Assembly: GCA_023159155.1 (NCBI GenBank)
Contig: JAJNNX010000047.1
Location: 124,001 to 188,000 of the forward strand
Origin: Ustulina deusta
Lineage: Eukaryota; Ascomycota; Sordariomycetes; Xylariales; Xylariaceae
DNA length: 64,000 bases
Reading direction: 5' to 3'
Shown: one piece after another, positions 60,701 to 64,000 of the stretch
Numbering within the stretch: position 1 is the first letter of the stretch
How the letters are laid out: every line of letters begins with the position of its first letter
The notes under the pieces: generated by a model
Database searches by the model: none
Told to the model about the DNA's origin: nothing
Seen by the model: the letters and a program-made list of their open reading frames with translations, nothing else
Made by a program: the position numbers and the translations under genes

Positions 60701-61799
60701 AAAAAGATTGTTACAAATTAGTATTTTATAAAGTTAGATATTTTTTTAATAAAAAATATTAGTTTTAGCTTAAATAGAGTATTAATAAATAAAAGATTAA
60801 TTATTACCTAATACTAAAAAGAACTTATATATTTATTTTTAAAATTAAAATAAATTATAAGAAATTAGGTTAAACGAACCAATAAAAATAAAAAATATTT
60901 TTATTCTATTTAGATTTTTTTTTTTAAGTATTAATTTTTATATATTTATGTTAAATTTATTTAATTAGGTCTTTTAGTAATTATTAAACAAGCTTTTAAT
61001 TTAAAAATATTTATAAAAAATAAAGCACTAATTAGATCAGTATAGGACAAAGTGACCCTTTTTTTTAATATTTATTACTTGATTTAGAAAAATAAAAACT
61101 TTATTTATATTAAAATATAACGCAAAAAATAAAGCAAACCTAATAATAATTTTTAATTTGGCTTATTACTAGCAGAAAGCTAGCCTATTTAATACTTATT
61201 TTTAAATTAAAAAAATAATAATAATAAGCCTACTAGCTATAAAAATATTAAAAATATATTAAAAAAGTTTAAAAAAAAGCTATTTTTTATTTATATTAGG
61301 GGAAAGATTATAAAAAATAGTACTAAAGCAAAATTTTTAATTAAGCAAACTATAACTTTTATTAACTAAATCTAAATTAGCAACCAATTTTTGCTTAATT
61401 GCTAGAAAATATTTAAATTAAAAAACTAAAAATATTATTTATTGCTAGATCTAGAACTATTTAAATTTTTTTAATAAAAACTAAAAAAACTAAATTTATT
61501 TATTTATTTAAAGCTAATACTAGCAAAATATTATAATATTTTAGAAAAGTACATTTATATTTATATATTAATATAATATTTTAATAAGCTAAATTAAACA
61601 AAAAAGATTTTTTATTATTTATTATTATTTTTAAAAAAATAAAATAAAAATATTTTATAGCTCCAAAATAATAAGAACTTTTTAATAAAAAGCTTAGTAT
61701 AGCTAGTATAATTAATAAACCTTTTAAATTAAGTTTTTTTTTAATTTGCCTAAACTAAACTGCTTTATATTTGTTTTAATTTAAAACGTTTAATTAAAA

Positions 61800-63850
61800 T
61801 ATATTTTAAAAAAAACTTAGAAAAAATTAAATTGATTATTTTAGCTAACTGATTATCAAAAGATTTATATTATTAAAATAGCTATTAGATTAAAAAATAA
61901 TCTTTAGCAAAAAAAAAAAACAGTTCTAATAATACTTATAAAAAGCTCGGCTTAAACAACTTAAATAATAAAAATAATTTTATTAATACTACTAACTTAG
62001 AAAAACTAAAAAATACTAAAAAAGCTTCTGATTTACGTAAAAAAGTATAAAAAAAAAAAAAACCAGAAATAATTCTAGTAAATCTAAATAAAAATCTAAC
62101 TAATACTATAGATTAAAAAAAAATTTCTAAAACTTGCAATAAAAAAAGTTTAGAATAGGAAGCAATAATAGGCATTTTACTAATAAATATACCTATAACT
62201 CTAGTAGATATTATAGTAAAAATATATTATTAGGTCTAAAAAGTTTAGATATTTACTAAAAACTAAAAAATTAGTTTTTATAAACTAAATAATAAATTTC
62301 TATAAGTATTAAAAAAAAAAAAATTACTGCTTTAGATATTTTATTTTATAATAATCTTTTAAAAAATATAAATATAGTATTAGTTACTTAAAATAGTAAT
62401 ATAGTTACTATAAAATAAGGACTAGATTAGATATTTAAATAAAAAAGAAATAATAAAAATAGTTAAAAAATAAATATTAAAACTAATAAAAAAAAAATAG
62501 CGCTAAAAAAAAATTTAAAAATAGCAAATAAAAAAAAGTAAAACTATTTAAAAACTAGTACTAATAAGTTTAAAAAGAAAACTATACAAAAAAAAGCCCT
62601 AAAGATTTTTTTTTTAAAAAAAGCCCTAGTTTTTAAAGTAATAAAAGTTAAATAAATAACAAAAGATTTTTAAGTTTAAATAATAGCTCTAACGCTAGTT
62701 ATTATATCTAATAATTTTTATAATCTAATATATTCTTTTATTATTAAAAAAACTTTTAGAAATACTTTAGACCTATAAAATAGCTAGTTTTTTATAGATT
62801 AAATATAATTAATTAATAAATCCTAATAGTAATATTTTTATATAAAAAAACTAACTTTAGTTTTTATTTAAAAACAAACAACAATTAGTTATTTTTATTT
62901 TTTAATAAAAACAATAAATATTATTTTTAACCTAGAAGTTTTTTATTTTTAAATGCTTTAGTCTGTTTTATACTATCTAATATAATATAAAAATAAAAAA
63001 AACTAACCTTTTTTTTTTTTTAATGTTTAGCTAAAAATTCTAATATATTTTAAAAACTAACCTTTAATATTCTTAATGCTAAAGAAAGAAAATAACGCCT
63101 AAGAACTCCCTATAAAAATTAAGCCTTTTATATAAATAAAATACCTTAGTATTATTAATTTTTTTGTAGCTATTATAAATCAAAAATAGTACTTATAGGT
63201 TAGAAACCAGATTAGCTAATTTTATAAGTTAGTTATTTGACTTATTTAAAAAAGAATTTTTTTAAAACTAAAAAAAAAGATTATAGTATATATTTTTATA
63301 TATAACTTATGCAAATCGGTTAATAAAATAAATAAATACTCTAACCTATAAAAAGTTTTGCAAAAAAACAATTTTATAAAATTAAAAAATATTAAAATCT
63401 ACCAATATTTTACTTTAAAAAATAAAAATAAGCTATAAAAAAGCTTTAAAAACTATTTAGCTTAGCACAATCTAATCTAGTACTTAAGCAAACCGCTAAA
63501 TATACAAAATATAGGTACTAATTTTGTTATCTTTTTACTAAATAAAAAGCAATACTTAATTAAATTTATTTTGTTCCTTATTTTTACCTAGGTTTAAATA
63601 AAACAATTAGATTTTTATTTCTAGACTAGCATATATATCGACCGAACTAAATTAACTATATTAGCTCTTCTTATTATAAGTAAAAAGCTTATTAATAAAC
63701 TATCTAGGGTTTTTTTTAAAAAACTAAAAAAAAAAGCCTATGCTAAACGTTTAGCACTTAACCTAACAAAAAATTTTTATTTAGCCGAAATAACCAACCT
63801 TAAAGCTAAAATTATTAACTTAAAAAAATTAATACTTAAAAATTAATAAA
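61800..63850 (+). pseudogene. Accessory 3' reading frame of right gypsy element, unrecognised
   Basis: A frame can be followed for about 2 kb with stops that are nearly all TAA or TAG. Segments include TSTNKFKKKTIQKKALK, TLDL*NSQFFID and AYAKRLALNLTKNFYLAEIT followed by a Lys/Leu/Ile-rich probable coiled coil (63700-63850). The corresponding part of the left copy (about 20690-20900) encodes the same C-terminus. No family was recognised. Its position downstream of integrase, where most gypsy elements have little or nothing, helps explain the 14-kb length. Start and exact end are uncertain. Confidence 0.4.
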
Positions 63851-64000
63851 AAGTTAATTAGTTAAAATAAATTAATATATAGCAAAATTAAAAAAGCGTT
63901 GAAATTAAAAATAATTATAAAATAGCTTAGGCTAAATTAAAAAAAGCTAAAACTATAATTAAATAATTAAAACAAATCAAAACAAAATATAAATTTAAAA

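Larger units (their letters stand above)
50706..64000 (+). mobile_element. Ty3/gypsy LTR retrotransposon, RIP-degraded (right copy, runs off window)
   Basis: Second copy of the 14-kb element, in plus orientation, starting with a 107-bp LTR and a primer-binding site. By alignment with the left copy it should end about 610 bp beyond the window. Pol can be followed in the order RNase H then integrase, which defines the Ty3/gypsy class. About 6 kb of further sequence lies between integrase and the expected 3' LTR. It is inserted in a LINE. With the left copy it makes an inverted repeat with arms of more than 13.2 kb and a 16.76-kb spacer. Confidence 0.88.

Noticed and set aside
1..64000. CRISPR arrays, rRNA or prokaryotic operon signals
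   Set aside because: None seen; gene structure is eukaryotic with spliceosomal introns.

Overview
The window is genomic DNA of a filamentous ascomycete (Pezizomycotina). The genes carry several short GT-AG introns of 47-75 nt with CTAAC/CTAAT-like branch sites. They include fungus-restricted families: UstYa/DUF3328, a fungal rhodopsin-like membrane protein and a fungal P450. Gene-bearing islands of normal composition (about 6.9-7.7, 9.0-19.7 and 33.8-50.7 kb) alternate abruptly with extremely AT-rich, TA-rich tracts (1-6.8, 7.7-8.9, 19.7-33.8 and 50.7-64 kb). In those tracts old transposon frames survive only with CAA/CAG/CGA/TGG turned into stops, the signature of repeat-induced point mutation (RIP). 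The species cannot be named from the sequence alone.

Layout. 1-2.35 kb: RIP-degraded Ty1/copia RT-RNase H. 7.1-9.1 kb: PIF1-like helicase whose first 520 bp are clean and whose remainder is RIP-wrecked. 10.5-13.2 kb: two broken minus-strand genes of unknown function, one with a single nonsense codon and one with twelve. 13.4-14.0 kb: 3' end of a copia element with its LTR. 14.3-15.1 kb: hAT transposase remnant. 15.4-19.5 kb: an intact cytochrome P450 (4 exons) and an intact SAT4/rhodopsin-like membrane protein (5 exons). 19,964-33,948: a complete 14-kb Ty3/gypsy element on the minus strand with 107-bp LTRs. A second copy on the plus strand starts at 50,706 and runs off the window, so the two form a giant inverted pair around a 16.8-kb island.

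The island holds the most interesting content, an apparent fungal RiPP (dikaritin/ustiloxin-type) biosynthetic locus. A 67-residue secreted precursor (35,908-36,166) has two tandem Lys-Arg-delimited 16-residue repeats. Three UstYa-family (DUF3328, HxxHC twice) oxidases surround it (34,085-34,852; 36,632-37,531; 38,968-39,938). All four gene models close in frame once introns are placed. The P450 and membrane protein beyond the left retrotransposon could be separated members of the same cluster, but that is inference.

The right half of the island is a pile of DNA and RNA elements that escaped heavy RIP. An hAT element (41,504-47,247) has a perfect 20-bp inverted repeat and an 8-bp target duplication. 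Its 917-codon transposase frame is otherwise open but is split by a second, internally deleted hAT (42,879-45,055). Further right are a 5'-truncated hAT carrying a solo LTR (48,538-48,813, target duplication AATCC) and the endonuclease part of a LINE cut off by the right-hand gypsy LTR.
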